Positions 42,689 through 54,221 of a stretch of DNA of 64,000 nucleotides are shown here, in pieces; the stretch's first letter is position 1; every line of letters starts with the position of its first letter. A program made the position numbers and the translations under genes. This DNA comes from Lactarius indigo (lineage: Eukaryota; Basidiomycota; Agaricomycetes; Russulales; Russulaceae). Where the stretch lies: assembly GCA_025766275.1 (NCBI GenBank), contig JAFKAC010000014.1, positions 248,001 through 312,000 on the forward strand. Direction: 5' to 3'. The notes beneath the pieces were generated by a model, which saw nothing but the letters and a program-made list of their open reading frames with translations, ran no database searches and was not told the origin of the DNA.

Positions 42689-43980
42689 CGTCGTGTAGGT
42701 TCCAATGCGACAGGGCACCAGTACGACGAAAATTTATAGAGGATACTAGTGAAATGGAAGGCGCCATTGCAGTGACGAATCCGGGGGGATATTCGCCCAA
42801 GGACTCGGAACAAAAGACTCGAGTTGCCTCCAATATGACAGGCCTATCCCCATACGACGATGAGCAACGACGAGTACCGCTTTTGGGAGAGCATCAGAAG
42901 TGGCACCTCCCCGTTTTGGCAAGATTCGCCTGGGCAGAATGCACCACAGGACTTCTCATCCTACAGCAATGTCGGCATGTCAATGCAGTAGCCTATAAAA
43001 CTCGATGGATTCCATGATTAACCAAAGATGGAAACATTAGTACTTGCTAATGCAGTTCAACCGCCGGCACTTGCAGAGAAATGGGTTGTCTCTTTCAGGT
43101 GTTTTCCTCGGTTCGAGTCCCGCAACTCGTTGTCGTGCATACGGCCTTGCTCTCGTTCTGTCCTATACTTTGCGCAATCGTGCATACCCGAAAGGATTGC
43201 TCGCCATTACCTTCCATAAAAATTGCAGCCAAGGCAGGCGCACTTGATCTTATTCCGTTCCCAAACCTTGGCTGCAAGTTTTGAGGACAGTGTCGTTGCA
43301 AGCATTGACGCAGGCGTTTCCGTTGCAGATGGAGACCAAGCTTAAAGGAGTATGGCGGTCTTAGAAGTCAACATTTATTATTAACACCAAGAAAATAAAC
43401 TCCGAGAATAATTATAGTGCATCACAATTACTTACCAACTTCAGTAATTATTCCGGGTGTCCCGGAGCCGGAATATACAATGGGATCATAAAATAAAAAT
43501 AAACCATCTCGGCTCACCCCAGGCGGGCACACAGCAAGCACTCAGCAAGTCCTAGGCAGGTTCTCGTAAATGGGATTTCGGACAATTTCTATGAAATACA
43601 TTTCTGTCTTTTCGCATGAGGGATGCGGTTTAGTGTTCTATATGATCAATATTGGTTCAATGTAGCCGTTCAAGTTGCTGTCGAGAGTAGTTTGGTACAC
43701 TGGCACACATTCAGGGTCACGCTCAGTAAAAAAGGAAAGCCGGAATTAGTCACCAGCGGTCCGGAGGTGGTCGAATCCAGGTCGAGCCAAGACTGCCGGT
43801 AGTCGAAAATTTTGCAAAGTCTGGCGTTAGTCATTTGGTAGTCAGACCTAGTCCGAATCCGAGTGATACTTAGGGCGTGAGATGCCCTAAGATTGTCTTT
43901 TTTTTACTTACATAATGAAACTCGGTTATGATTGCCTTACTGTAATCCGAATCTGCGATTATCTGCACCAACCTGGCGAT
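42689..43980. repeat. 5' flank of MFS7 (duplicate of the MFS5 flank)
   Basis: Shares the AT-rich block described for MFS5 (43365-43530). Near 43590-43650 it has a weak copy of the dispersed F-box-flank block (TATGAAATAC, TTTCGCATGAG, ATGCGGTT). No gene is supported. Confidence 0.4.
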
Positions 43981-45042
43981 GTCTTAGTATTGAATAAGAC
44001 CAATCTCAACAACGCTGATGGAAACGACAAGGGCGATGGACGATACTAGTAACGATGATTGGGGGGACACGGGAACCCACTGGGCAGTGCAGCAGATGTG
44101 AGTCTTTCCCTTTCCCCGGAGGGATGCTACTAGCTCGCTCATCTATTCTTCCTCTCATTACTCTGGAGCAGAATCGTCTTACCCATATCGTATTGATGTC
44201 GATGTCATTGACTAAACACTCTGGGAACTGCATCGTCACAGCATTGATATCAGTCTCTACTTTGGTCAACATCCCCATCACCGACTGTTCCTCCGACCCT
44301 CCGACCATTCCGAGACCCTCTCCTTCCCTTCAAGGATTACCTCCGGCGGTGCTCTCGAAACCAGTAAGTTCTCACACCAAATCTCATCAAGCGTGTTGAA
44401 TGAGGCTCACTCTTACTTTGCAGGGGTCATTTGCGTCTTTGCCCCTCAGTTGGTTGAGGAACCCCTGCAAATCATTGTATGGCCTGTTGACGAAGAAGTT
44501 CAGGCTATCCCTGAGCCTGTCGAAGAGCCAACCTCACTGCTTGTAGAAGGGGTCCATCAATTCTGTTCCGCCGTCTTTACCTGGTCCTTCTCCCATTGGC
44601 TGTCTGGAGTCGCTGCCAACGACGACATTATTATTGTCAGTTACTGAGTCTTACCCCAAGTACGATTCCTTTGCATCATCTTGTAAGCCCTCGAGTCCCC
44701 TCGAGCCTCTTGGTCTCGATTTCAAGATCCCACTGGGCACTGGAAACAGATGGTACATATGAATCATCGATACTATGAGCATCCCCTTCGGTTCACTCTA
44801 TAGCCTTCCCTGAGGGTCCAGATATCTCCTTCGACACGTCTTTCTTGCGACCCACGGCGTCTGCATGCACTTCTCAGGGACCCAGCTGGCTGAGTACCAC
44901 CGACGAAAGCCAGTTGGGCGAGTCACCACCAATTACCTATTTGTCACCATCTTCGCCTTCTCTCACACCTATCGTATTGATATTGGTCTCTGCGCCGGCA
45001 AAACCATCACCATCACCTACAGGGACTCGGCAACACCATCTC
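43981..45042 (+). other. Unassigned region left of retroelement I
   Basis: Plus-strand frames at 44055-44399 and 44393-44647 are open but match no family I recognise. Two stretches resemble one another (ACCCATATCGTATTGATGTC at about 44180 and ACCTATCGTATTGATATTGG at about 44967; CCCACTGGGCAGTG at about 44080 and CCCACTGGGCACTG at about 44730), which suggests an old internal duplication or a decayed repeat. The right edge is cut by the LTR at 45043. Confidence 0.3.
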
Positions 45043-45555
45043 TGTAACGTTGTCACAATGTTAGCTTGACTTGAGCTCGAAATGGCGGCAACAACTTAGC
45101 AAATTGTTCTAGTCTTGACACGACGACGCGGAGGTCTGTGCTCTTGCCTCTTGTGAATACTCGGAGGTACACTGGCAAGACTCTCTTGTGATTACTGAAG
45201 TCGAACATGAGACGAAGAAGAAAGAAACAAGTGACAATTCAAGAAGGCCAAGATGGCGTATCTTGGTCTTCACAAGACAGTTTAAATACATATGGAGCAG
45301 GCTTAGAAGCGCTGCTATGAGTCACAGTAAGGTAGCGTCCAACGTATCGCAGAAACATCGCAAACACTAATACTACTAGTACCTGTACTAGTATCAAGTC
45401 ATCAAGGCACCGCTCAGTCAGCTATCAGTCGTATCGCCTATCGCACTACCGTATCACCGTAGGTAAGTCCGCAACTAATCTACCTTACCGCCGTAGTTGC
45501 AACTGGTACAGTAAGGGTCCGAGTCCATACTACAGCCCCGAGTCGAAACGTAACA
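45043..45555 (-). repeat. Element I 3' LTR
   Basis: 513 bp, TGTAACG to CGTAACA on the plus strand (TG to CA ends on either strand). By eye about 19 mismatches to the 52880-53392 copy, all transitions, all but one at sites that read as decayed CpG. Confidence 0.92.
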
Positions 45556-45570
45556 TCACCCCCTTTTCAG
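45556..45570 (-). promoter_or_regulatory. Element I polypurine tract
   Basis: On the minus strand CTGAAAAGGGGGTGA immediately precedes the 3' LTR. This is the place and composition expected of the primer for plus-strand DNA synthesis in Ty3/gypsy elements. Confidence 0.6.
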
Positions 45571-45584
45571 TGTGAGACCCCGAC

Positions 45585-48500
45585 TCACCGAAAGTCCCTC
45601 GTTGGCCAATCGCGCTGCTCATCGGCAATACGCTCCAGCACCGTCGCTCACTCCAGTCGGTAGATTGAGTCCCGCCTGTCATCCTGCGCGCATTCAATCA
45701 TGGCACGGAGTTGGCTGACGCAGGCGCGGAGACGGTCGAGCTCGTAGCTGGCCGTGCGGAACCGCGTGACCTCAGCCGTGAGCGACTTGTCGTTGATGCG
45801 GTTGAGTGCACGGTCGGTGACTCGATCCGCTTCGAAGACGACGAGGTCTTCGTGGGGGTACGTGGGGCAGAGCGCGGCCGATACGTGGGGTTCGGCGTAA
45901 AAGGGCTTACCGTATACGTGAGGTGAGCCCAGTATAACTCCTAGTATGAGGGGGTCTGCCCCTCCAATGATTTGGACGTGTGATGTGTCCCGCTCTACTC
46001 CGTCGGGCCCGGTGATGGGGTATCGAATGTGATGGGGTCGTCTCTTCGCCCGGAACCCTTCAGGCACAATGACATGCGCGGGGTCGTTGGCGGTGGTGAA
46101 TGGACGGTGATCGGCAGCGCCAGGCATGCGCACATGTCCTCGATACATGGGGGAGCCGTTGGTGTAGACGAGCCAGGGTGTGACCCCGGGATTATCAGCG
46201 TCGCGTTTCGTTCGAAGGAAGGGGTGTCTCGCCGGGTAATAATCTTCGTCGTCATGGCCAGCCTCAGCTGCCACCATCGCTGCCGCCGCTCATGCATCTC
46301 CCTCAGTCGGGCCACAGCTGAGTCGAGCTGTTCCTTCTGCCACTCTGCTGCCACTCTCCTCCACCCCTCCAACTTGTACTCCATCAGCGCTTGAACGCTG
46401 GTCGTTGCTCGGGAAAATTCCACGAACGCTGATGAGGTTGTCACTTGGAGGGATAGCGGCGATCGGTTCGCGTTCGCCGCTGTCGTTTCGGAAGACGTGG
46501 ACGATGGCTCGCTCATCGTCGGGGGTAGTTGCTGGGTCGGGGAATCTGGTGATGACGTGGGCCCATTCTTGTGCGGTGATGGGCCCCTCTGCCGGTGTAA
46601 GAGGTGTCCATGGCGCGAGCTGAGTGTCGGGTACTTCGGTGTTGTCATCCTCAGCCAAGAGGGCGCGGGCGTCGTCTGTGAGGGAGTTGAGGAGTTGCGC
46701 TTGTGTGACATGTCGCAGTGGGGAAGTGGGCATGAGAGTAGTAGTGGATCGGAGGAAAAGGGGATGACTTCCTTCAGTCTCTACACTACCCGTTTTAACC
46801 GTTCTCAAGCGCGCTTGTTCTTCCTGATATAGGCGAAGGGCGTCCGGTGCGAAGATATCGTCCTTGTTAACCCACTGATTCTCCGAGTCTGGATACCCCT
46901 TCCATTTCACGAGGTATTGGAGACGTCTTCCTCTGCCGAAGTGCTGGGAGTCCAGAATGGCCTCGACTTCGTATTCTTCTTCTCCATCGACCAATTCGGG
47001 TGGTGGTCGTGTGAAATTTTCCCCATGTAAGGGGGTTTGTTTGTATGGAGTGAGAAGATCGATGTGGAACACTGGATGTATGCTCCGTTGTGTGGGAAGT
47101 TCCAATCAATAATTATAGGGTGACATCACCTGGATTACCCTGAAAGGTCCATGGCGTCACGCTGCCAGTTTTGCTGTAGGTTGATTGGTCCGGAGATGCT
47201 TTCCTTCCAGCCACACGAGGTCGTTGGTGCGGAACTTAGGCGTATCTTTGTTGCGTACCCATGCTTCTTGTGCCTTTTTGATGAGGCATTGGGCGTTATC
47301 TCTGGCTTCTTTCAGCTGCATCAGTCGCGTGGTTACTTGAGGAAGAGGAGAGGGCTTATCGGTCCAATCCACTTGGGGGTCGTACCCCATCAGAAGCTGA
47401 AACGGTGACTGTTTTGTGTGTTCATGGGGCCAGTTGTTGTGCGCGAATTCGGCGATTGGCAGATAGGTGGTCCAGTTATCTTGATGCTTGTTTACCCAAA
47501 AGCGCAAGTATTGTTCCAGCCATTGATTGGTTCTTTCCGATTGTCCGTCGGTGCGTGGATGGTAGGCCGTAGATATGTTTTGTTGGACCCCGAGGATTCG
47601 ACACACCTCCCTTGTGAACTTAGACGTGAATCGCGGGTCTCGGTCGCTGATGATTTTGCGTGGTAATCCGAATTGTTTGAAAATGTGGTCGACGTACAAC
47701 GCGGCGGTTTCTTCAGCTGTTATCTCTTCTTGGCATGGTATGAACACTGAGGCTTTGCTGCAGTCGTGGTCCGTAACGGTGAGGATACTATCGTGTCCTC
47801 TTGACTCCGGCAGTTTGGTGATAAAGTCTACCGCTACGGTTTGAAAAGGGGTCGCGTTGAGTATTGGTGTGATAGTGTTACGTTTCGACTCGGGGCTGTA
47901 ATACGGACTCGGACCCTTACTGTACCGGTTGCAACTATGGCAGTAAGGTAGATTAGTTGCGGACTTACCTACGGTGATACAGTAGTGCGATAGGCGATAC
48001 GACTGATAGCTGACTGAGCGGTGCCTTGATGACTTGATACTAGTACAGGTACTAGTAGTATTAGTGTTTGCGATGTTTCTGCGATACGTTGGATGCTACC
48101 TTACTGTGACTCATAGCAGCGCTTCTAAGCCTGCTCCATATGTATTTAAACTGTCTTGTGAAGACCAAGATACGCCATCTTGGTCTTCTTGAATCGTCAC
48201 TTGTTTCTTTCTTCTTTGTCTTGTGTTCAACTTCAGTAATCGCAAGAGAGTCTTGCCAGTGTACCTCCGAGTATTCACAAGAGGCAAGAGCACGGACCTC
48301 CGCATCGTTGTGTCAAGGCTAGAACAATTCGCTAAGTTGTTGCCACCATTTCGAGCTCAAGTCGAGCTAACATCGTGACGACATTACAGATAGGGTGCAG
48401 AGCTGCTCGTATAGGGCGTGTGTTGACTTTGTTTCGCTGGCATTCAGCACACCCTTGAACGTATTCATAGACGTCTTTTCATAGTCGCGGCCACCAGTAG

Positions 48501-50842
48501 TGTCGTTCCAAGATTCGTTGCGTTCTCGCGATCCCTGGATGTCCATGTATTGGCAGGTCGTGGTGATCGTGGATCAGTACATGATACGTCGACGCTGGCC
48601 CGGTGATTACGAACCTGCTGTCCTTGTACCATTCTCCCTGTATTTTTTTCAGTTGGTGGGGACCTGTCCACACTTTGATCACCTCCTCGTCTTGTTGATG
48701 CCACGGTTGCAGTAGGTTTGGGTTAAGGGTGAGCGTTTTTGCCGTATTGAGGGCTCTGACGAAGACTTCCGGTGGTAGTACTATGACCTCATTGTTGTCT
48801 TCGGTCCCTTGGTCGTAATCGGGTTGTCGTGACAGTGCGTCGGCTCTTCCATTATTTTTTCCTTTAATGTGATGAATCTTGAAGTCGTACTCGGAGAGTT
48901 CGAGTACTTCCCTGGCAACCCGCCTGCTGATCTTCTGTGGCGACTTCCAATATTGTAGATTTAGGTGATCTGAATAGATTTTGATTTTATGCGGGGCCCC
49001 TGTGAGCAGCGGTCTCCAATTTCGCAAGGCCTTGACTATTGCAAGTAATTCTAAGTCGTAGATGTTGTAATTTCATTCCACTTCAGATAGCGTTGTCGAA
49101 TAGTAGCCTATGGGGTGTCGTTTTCCGTCAGCTTTCTTTTGCAGCAACACCGCTCCCACCGCGTATCCCGAGGCATCCACTTCCAGTTCAAATGGGTCTT
49201 GGAGGACGGGGTGTGCTAACACCGGTTCTTCCGTTACAAGACGCTTTAGTGTGTTGAATGCCTTGTCCTCGTCCTCTGTCCACTGCCACTCTTCGTCCTT
49301 CCGTGTCAATTTGGTGAGAGGTTTAGCGTGATTTGCGAAGCCGTGGATGAAGAGTCTGTAAAAGTTACAAAAACCTAGGAAGGATCAGACGTCCTTGACC
49401 TTCGTCGGTGTCGGCCAGTCTTTGATTCCTTGAACTTTTACAGGGTCCATTCGAGTCACCCCCCTTTCAAGGATTACCCCCAGGTAATCCATACGCGGCT
49501 GATGGAACAGGCACTTTTCGAGTTTGAAATAAAGGTTGTGTTCTTGCGCAACGCGTAAGATGTCACGCACGGCAGCAACATGGGCTGGCAAAGCATTGCC
49601 GAAGTGAGTAGCTATCCCAATGTCGTCCATATAAACACGTATCGTAGTGCCCAGACGTTCGTGTTTTGCTATCGTGTCGCGGTAGATATGGTTCATCATG
49701 GCCTGGAAGGTGGCCGGGGAATTGGTAAGACCGAAGAACATGACGGTTGGTTCGAAGAGGCCGAATTTGGTTTTGAAGGCTGCCTTTTCCTGGTCGCCAT
49801 CACGAATCCGTATGTTATTATACCCCTAGCGGATGTTGAGCTTTGTATAGATGTGGGCATTGCTGAGGTCGAGAATGAGGTCTTGAATGAGCGGTAGTGG
49901 GTACTGATTGTGGACGGTGTGTGAATTGATTACCCGATAGTCCTGAACTGGTTGTAGCTTTCCATCCTTCTTTTTAATGAAGAAAAAGGAAGACGTGTAC
50001 GGGGAAATGGAGGGGCGTAAGTACCCCTGTTTGAGCTTTTCGTCCAGGAATTCCTTGAGCTCTCCCTCTTCTTTCTGCGTCATTGGGTATATTTTGCAAT
50101 CTATGGTGGTCGGTGCGGATGGTTTGAAGTCTATTGCGTGATCCCATGGTCTTGCCGGAGGGAAGCGGTGTGAGGCTTGCTCATCGAACAGCTTGCTGAA
50201 CATTGTATATTCTGAGGGGAGTACAACCACCGTTTGTTGTTGTTTCGCTTGTATGGCCAACTCCGTCGAGGTGGTGGCCCTAGTGAAAGTTTCTTCCTCT
50301 AGTTCTTGTAAGATATCTTCTTTTTCCGCAACTATCAGTGCTCGAATGACGGTTGAGGAGAGTAATTCTTCGGTAGTGGCCAGTACTACCGGTTGCATAT
50401 CGGGGTGTATTGTTGCCGCAGCCCAGCTGATTATAGGTTCAAAGGCGCTCAGCCATGGATAACCCAGCACCATGTCTTCGCTACCAAGGTCGGTGACCAG
50501 GAAGGTCATTCTTTTTATCTGTCCTCGTGTTTTCACCTCTAGGTTAACGTAATGAGTGATTAACCCAGCTTTGTTTTCCATGTTGTCTATGTTCCATATC
50601 TTGCACGGTGTTTCTAGTGGCTGTACCGGGATGCCGGCTCATTTTGCCAGGCTTGGTCGGACGAAGTTGTCGGTGGCGCCAGAGTCAATCAGCGCTTTGG
50701 TTTCAGTCGTTTGGTAATTCGTATGGACGGTCACTGGGATTTGCATAGATCGATAGCGTGTGGTCACAATTACAGAATTACATTGTAGAGCCCTCACCCA
50801 GACTGACGGGTTCAGGCGTCCCGAAAACCCTCTTTCCCCCAT
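45585..50842 (-). pseudogene. pol: Element I pol: protease-RT-RNase H-integrase-chromodomain plus C-terminal extension
   Basis: In the -1 frame relative to gag. The protease has LIDSGATDNF (50700-50640). The reverse transcriptase has FFFIKKKDG, FFGLTNSPATFQ and the catalytic YMDD (VYMDDIGIAT, about 49620). RNase H begins FELEVDASGYAVGAVLL. The integrase zinc region (HHCC, with GHPGIARTQRIL) and core (VAVDFITKLP, ISDRDPRFTS, TDGQSERTNQWLEQYL) follow. A chromodomain (EYEVEAILDSQHFGRGRRLQYLVKWKGYP) is at about 47000-46890. The same frame then continues about 400 codons to a natural stop near 45585. It is interrupted by TGA at 50639, 49385, 49073, 48479, 47157, 47106, 46290 and 45648, and by TAG at 49826. 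Removing the 518 bp of solo LTR plus target duplication restores the frame between 48479 and 47157. Confidence 0.85.
47876..48388 (+). mobile_element. Solo LTR (element I family) nested in element I integrase
   Basis: 513 bp in the opposite orientation to the host element's LTRs, flanked by GATAG on both sides (47871-47875 and 48389-48393), a clean 5-bp target duplication. It is the same length as the host LTRs. It splits the integrase between the zinc region (CAECQRNKV) and the first catalytic Asp segment (VAVDFITKLP). Confidence 0.93.
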
Positions 50843-52860
50843 AGATCTTGAAGTATGAGGTCTTTCACCTCATCCGTACTGTTGGCCACCTGGGTGAGCC
50901 ATTCCTTTGCCTGCTCTCTGGTGGTTTTTGTGGTAGTGGCCACGTTAATTTGCGGCATGGGTGTTGCACTGACTGGTGGTGACGCGTAGCCGGGTAAAGA
51001 TGGTTCATATTGTGACACCGGTCCTTGGGGGTACCACGCGGTTTCGGTCATTCTGCTGCTAGAAGGGGCGTTCTGCCACTGCCTCTGATATCGCGGATGG
51101 GGACAATTTCGTGAGAGATGTCCCGGTGCATTACAGTTATAACAGAGGACGTTCCTTAGGTCCCTTTTGGATCCTCCTTGTCCTCTTCCTCGAGTCCCAG
51201 GCCCTCCTCTCGGTGGGAACAGGGGTGGGGCCCCTGTGTGGGGTAGCTTGTTGAAGTCGATGTCTTCTGATCCTGCAAGTCTTACCTTGGCGCGGTCTGC
51301 GGACGTGTCCATCGCCCAAGGGTTAGCTTGTGGCAGGTTCTGTGGGAGTGCCCATCCGGCATTGCCGCTTTGCTTCTTTGGTTGTGTGGGCGCGTTCTTG
51401 TATTTGTTGAGCCTTGCTTTGAGGTGTATGTAATTTTTTTGCCGTTTGAGGACGGCCCTCTTCCAATCGTCGAACGTAGTCGGATCGTTGAACTGGAACG
51501 CGTTTTTGAACAGTTCCTTGGGTAGACCCAATGTAAAAAGGTCGATGGTTTGTGGTTCGTTGAGGCGGTAGTGAGCTTTCCGTGCGAGCTGTTCAAAATC
51601 ATTGACGTACTTGTCAATGTCTTCTCCCATCATTTTAAAGCCTTTTCTCAGTATGGCTTGTGCTTGTTCTCGTTCCAGCGTGTTTTCGAATCGCTGACTG
51701 AAGCCGTCCGCCACAGCTTCCCATAGTTCTCGAGTGTAGGGACTGATCCCTCATTGTATTTGTCGATTGAGCCAGTTCAGGAAGGAAAGGACCCATTCGC
51801 TGACCGCTCCTCCCTTGATATAGGATAGGAATAAGAGACTTCTTCTATAGTCGTTCCACATGATGGGGGTGTCTAGGTTCATGCCCCAATAGATGTGCCA
51901 CTGCGTTAGAAATTGATCTACTTTGAGTCTGTCTCTGTCAAAAATAGAGGGCAGCTCGCTGGTGAGTTTTTCGTTGTGGTGTCCTCCTCCTCTGGCGTCT
52001 CCACCTCCACCGCCTCCACCGCCTCCCGGTGGTCTGACGGGCGGCCTTTGTGGTGGTCCGGTTCTTCGCAAGTCGAAGGGGATTCCTCCTCCCGGTGGCG
52101 GTGGGGGATCTCCGCTTGGTCCTCCTACACCCGGGGGCAATTCCAGTGTGGGTTGTCTTTCTGATGGCAGGTCTCCTCAGTCAGATCCTATGGCTCGAAA
52201 GAGGGCAGCGTCGTCTACGGTCATTCTTATGCCGGTGTCTGGGTTGATAGGCATGAGTATTTCTCTTGCCTCTGCTCGTATTGTGCGTGATTCTTCAAGC
52301 GCGACTTCCTCCATTGCTTGTGTTATAGTTGCCATGATCGCTGGCGATCGAATGTGAATTGGTTCGGGTTCAGTGATGTGCGCGGACTCAGCTCGTTCGA
52401 TGAGGAGGTCTTGTATTGCTCCTCCACTACTTTCCGTTTGATTTGGTTGTCGTCCTTCGCTTTCTTCGTCGCTTTCCTCCTGACTGTGCTCGGTTTCTTC
52501 TGACACTGCTTCCCCAGTGGTATGTTCCTGTAGTTGTCCGTCGATGGGGCCCCAATCTGCCCTGCTGTTGAGTTCTCATGCGTCGATGTCGCAGCGATAT
52601 CTTGGTCCTGCTGGTCTGACAACGTCCCAATGCATGTCTATCGGATTCCATGTAACTTCTGTCCAACACAAGTGGTCGAAGTTGAACTCAACTGGTCGGA
52701 ACCTGCTAGGTCTGTTAAACTCCACGAAGTATCCTGTTTCTTCTTGTCGTTCTCTCCAAGCTGCTGCTCCTAAGAAACGGGTTGGAACGTTGCGGTCTCC
52801 TCTTCTAGGGAGCGAGTATGGATGGAAACTCGTCCACTGGTCTCTTGTTGTTACGGCCAC
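50812..52860 (-). pseudogene. gag: Element I gag
   Basis: One frame broken by TGA at 52576, 52177 and 51751, ending at TGA 50812. The N-terminal third (to about 52580) is an unusual domain that differs from, but is placed like, the EPIEYIEDQHVWAYVAYSD module of element II. Then come an acidic linker, a Gly/Pro-rich stretch (about 52130-51980), the capsid-like gag body (YWGMNLDTP to YIKGGAVSEWV, FSQRFENTLEREQAQAIL, about 51890-51420), and a CCHC zinc knuckle (CYNCNAPGHLSRNCP, about 51140-51100) that binds RNA during packaging. There is no clear ATG; the leftmost codon is GTG, as in the related elements. Confidence 0.8.
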
Positions 52861-52879
52861 GATGGTATCTTGGTCTTAA

Positions 52880-53392
52880 TGTAACGTCGTCACGACATTA
52901 GCTCGACTTGAGCTCGAAATGGCGGCAACAACTTAGTGAATTGTTCTAGTCTTGACACGACGACGCAGAGGTCCGTGCTCTTGCCTCTTGTGAATACTTG
53001 GAGGTACACTGGCAAGACTCTCTTGTGATTACTGAAGTCGAACATGAGACGAAGAAGAAAGAAACAAGTGACGATTCAAGAAGACCAAGATGGCGTATCT
53101 TGGTCTTCACAAGACAGTTTAAATACATATGGAGCAGGCTTAGAAGCGCTGCTATGAGTCACAGTAAGGTAGCGTCCAACGTATCGCAGAAACATCGCAA
53201 ACACTAATACTACTAGTACCTGTACTAGTATCAAGTCATCAAGGCACCGCTCAGTCAGCTATCAGTCGTATCGCCTATCACACTACCGTATCACCGTAGG
53301 TAAGTCCACAACTAATCTACCTTACCGCTGTAGTTGCAACCGGTACAGTAAGGGTCCAAGTCCGTACTACAGCCCCGAGTCAAAACGTAACA
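52880..53392 (-). repeat. Element I 5' LTR
   Basis: 513 bp, same ends as the 45043 copy. The adjoining internal sequence (TTAAGACCAAGATACC on the minus strand) is where the primer-binding site should lie; I could not match it to a tRNA by eye. Confidence 0.92.
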
Positions 53393-54221
53393 AGTACCAA
53401 GAGTTCTTTTTGTCTGAATAGGCGACGTAGGCCCAGACGTGTTGGTCTTCGATGTATTCGATGGGTTCGTAGGTGTTTTTGTCGGGGTCGAAGACGTAGT
53501 AGCCTGTGTCGTGGGGAGTGTTCCTCCAAGTAGCCATTCCTTTGATCAAAGATCGGAGGTCGTCGTCAGCGTGTCGTTCCAGGTACTCCTGGACAAACTT
53601 GGTTCGGCTTCGGCTGGTGAGAGCCACAGTGTAAGAGACTAGACTTAATGTAACGCCACTACAGGGGCGTTGCGTACGACCTGTTCTAAGTCAGTCGAAT
53701 CGCGGTAGCGCAAGCTCTAAGGCGAGGCTTCAGTAGAATGATGCACAAGGATCACAAGGATGTTAGTCACTCGGATCGTAGAGGAGGGCTAAGACTCAAA
53801 GGTCTAGCTAAGGCAGTGGGTTCACGAGACAGGCAGTGGCACGAAGGCGTTCGAGTGTAGTATTACACAGGAAGTCTAGTCTACCGTACAAGCTAGATAG
53901 AACTAGGTTTAAATAGGCAATGGTCAGTATGGCAACTACAAACAGATGGCGCCATCGCTAGTCGTGGAACAATAGATGGTACATAAAGAGAACAAAGGAA
54001 CATCGTACTGGGAATAAAGGCGAATCACACGGGGTCGTGCGTGATTGGGAACACGTCGGAAACTAGCACATGTCAAACTTTATCAGAAGTAAGCATCGAT
54101 AAGTAAGGTGTGCGATAGGAACCGGGTAATCGTAAAGTCCGCGTAGTCGTACAGGGCTCGTATGGGATAAGGGAAGGAACAATGATATGTGAAAGCACGA
54201 GTCCAAGAAAAGTTCGTAACA
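53393..54221 (-). mobile_element. Fragment of an element-II-like retrotransposon (5' LTR and start of gag)
   Basis: A 573-bp LTR at 53649-54221 (TGTAACGCCACTACAGG to CGTAACA) related to the 548-bp LTR of element II but clearly diverged. It is followed on the minus strand by the first 80 or so codons of the element II gag N-terminal module (53627-53393, with GYYVFDPDKNTYEPIEYIED and HVWAYVAYSDKKNSW). The rest is replaced by element I, whose LTR starts at 53392. Confidence 0.8.

Larger units (their letters stand above)
45043..53392 (-). mobile_element. Ty3/gypsy chromovirus, element I
   Basis: 8350 bp between two 513-bp LTRs, coding strand minus, so the 5' LTR is at 52880-53392. The order is Gag, protease, reverse transcriptase, RNase H, integrase, chromodomain and extension, which is the Ty3/gypsy order. 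A purine run (AAAAGGGGGTGA on the minus strand) abuts the 3' LTR. It holds a 513-bp solo LTR of its own family at 47876-48388. The flanks (ATCTC on the left, AGTAC on the right) do not match, so there is no target duplication. At least ten in-frame TGA and one TAG make it inactive. Confidence 0.92.

Noticed and set aside
45995..46711. 238-codon minus-strand frame overlapping the element I pol extension
   Set aside because: It lies in a different frame from pol and from the ORF3-like segment, is Ser/Thr/Pro-rich low complexity, and overlaps a frame with clear chromodomain and helical similarity. It is a shadow.
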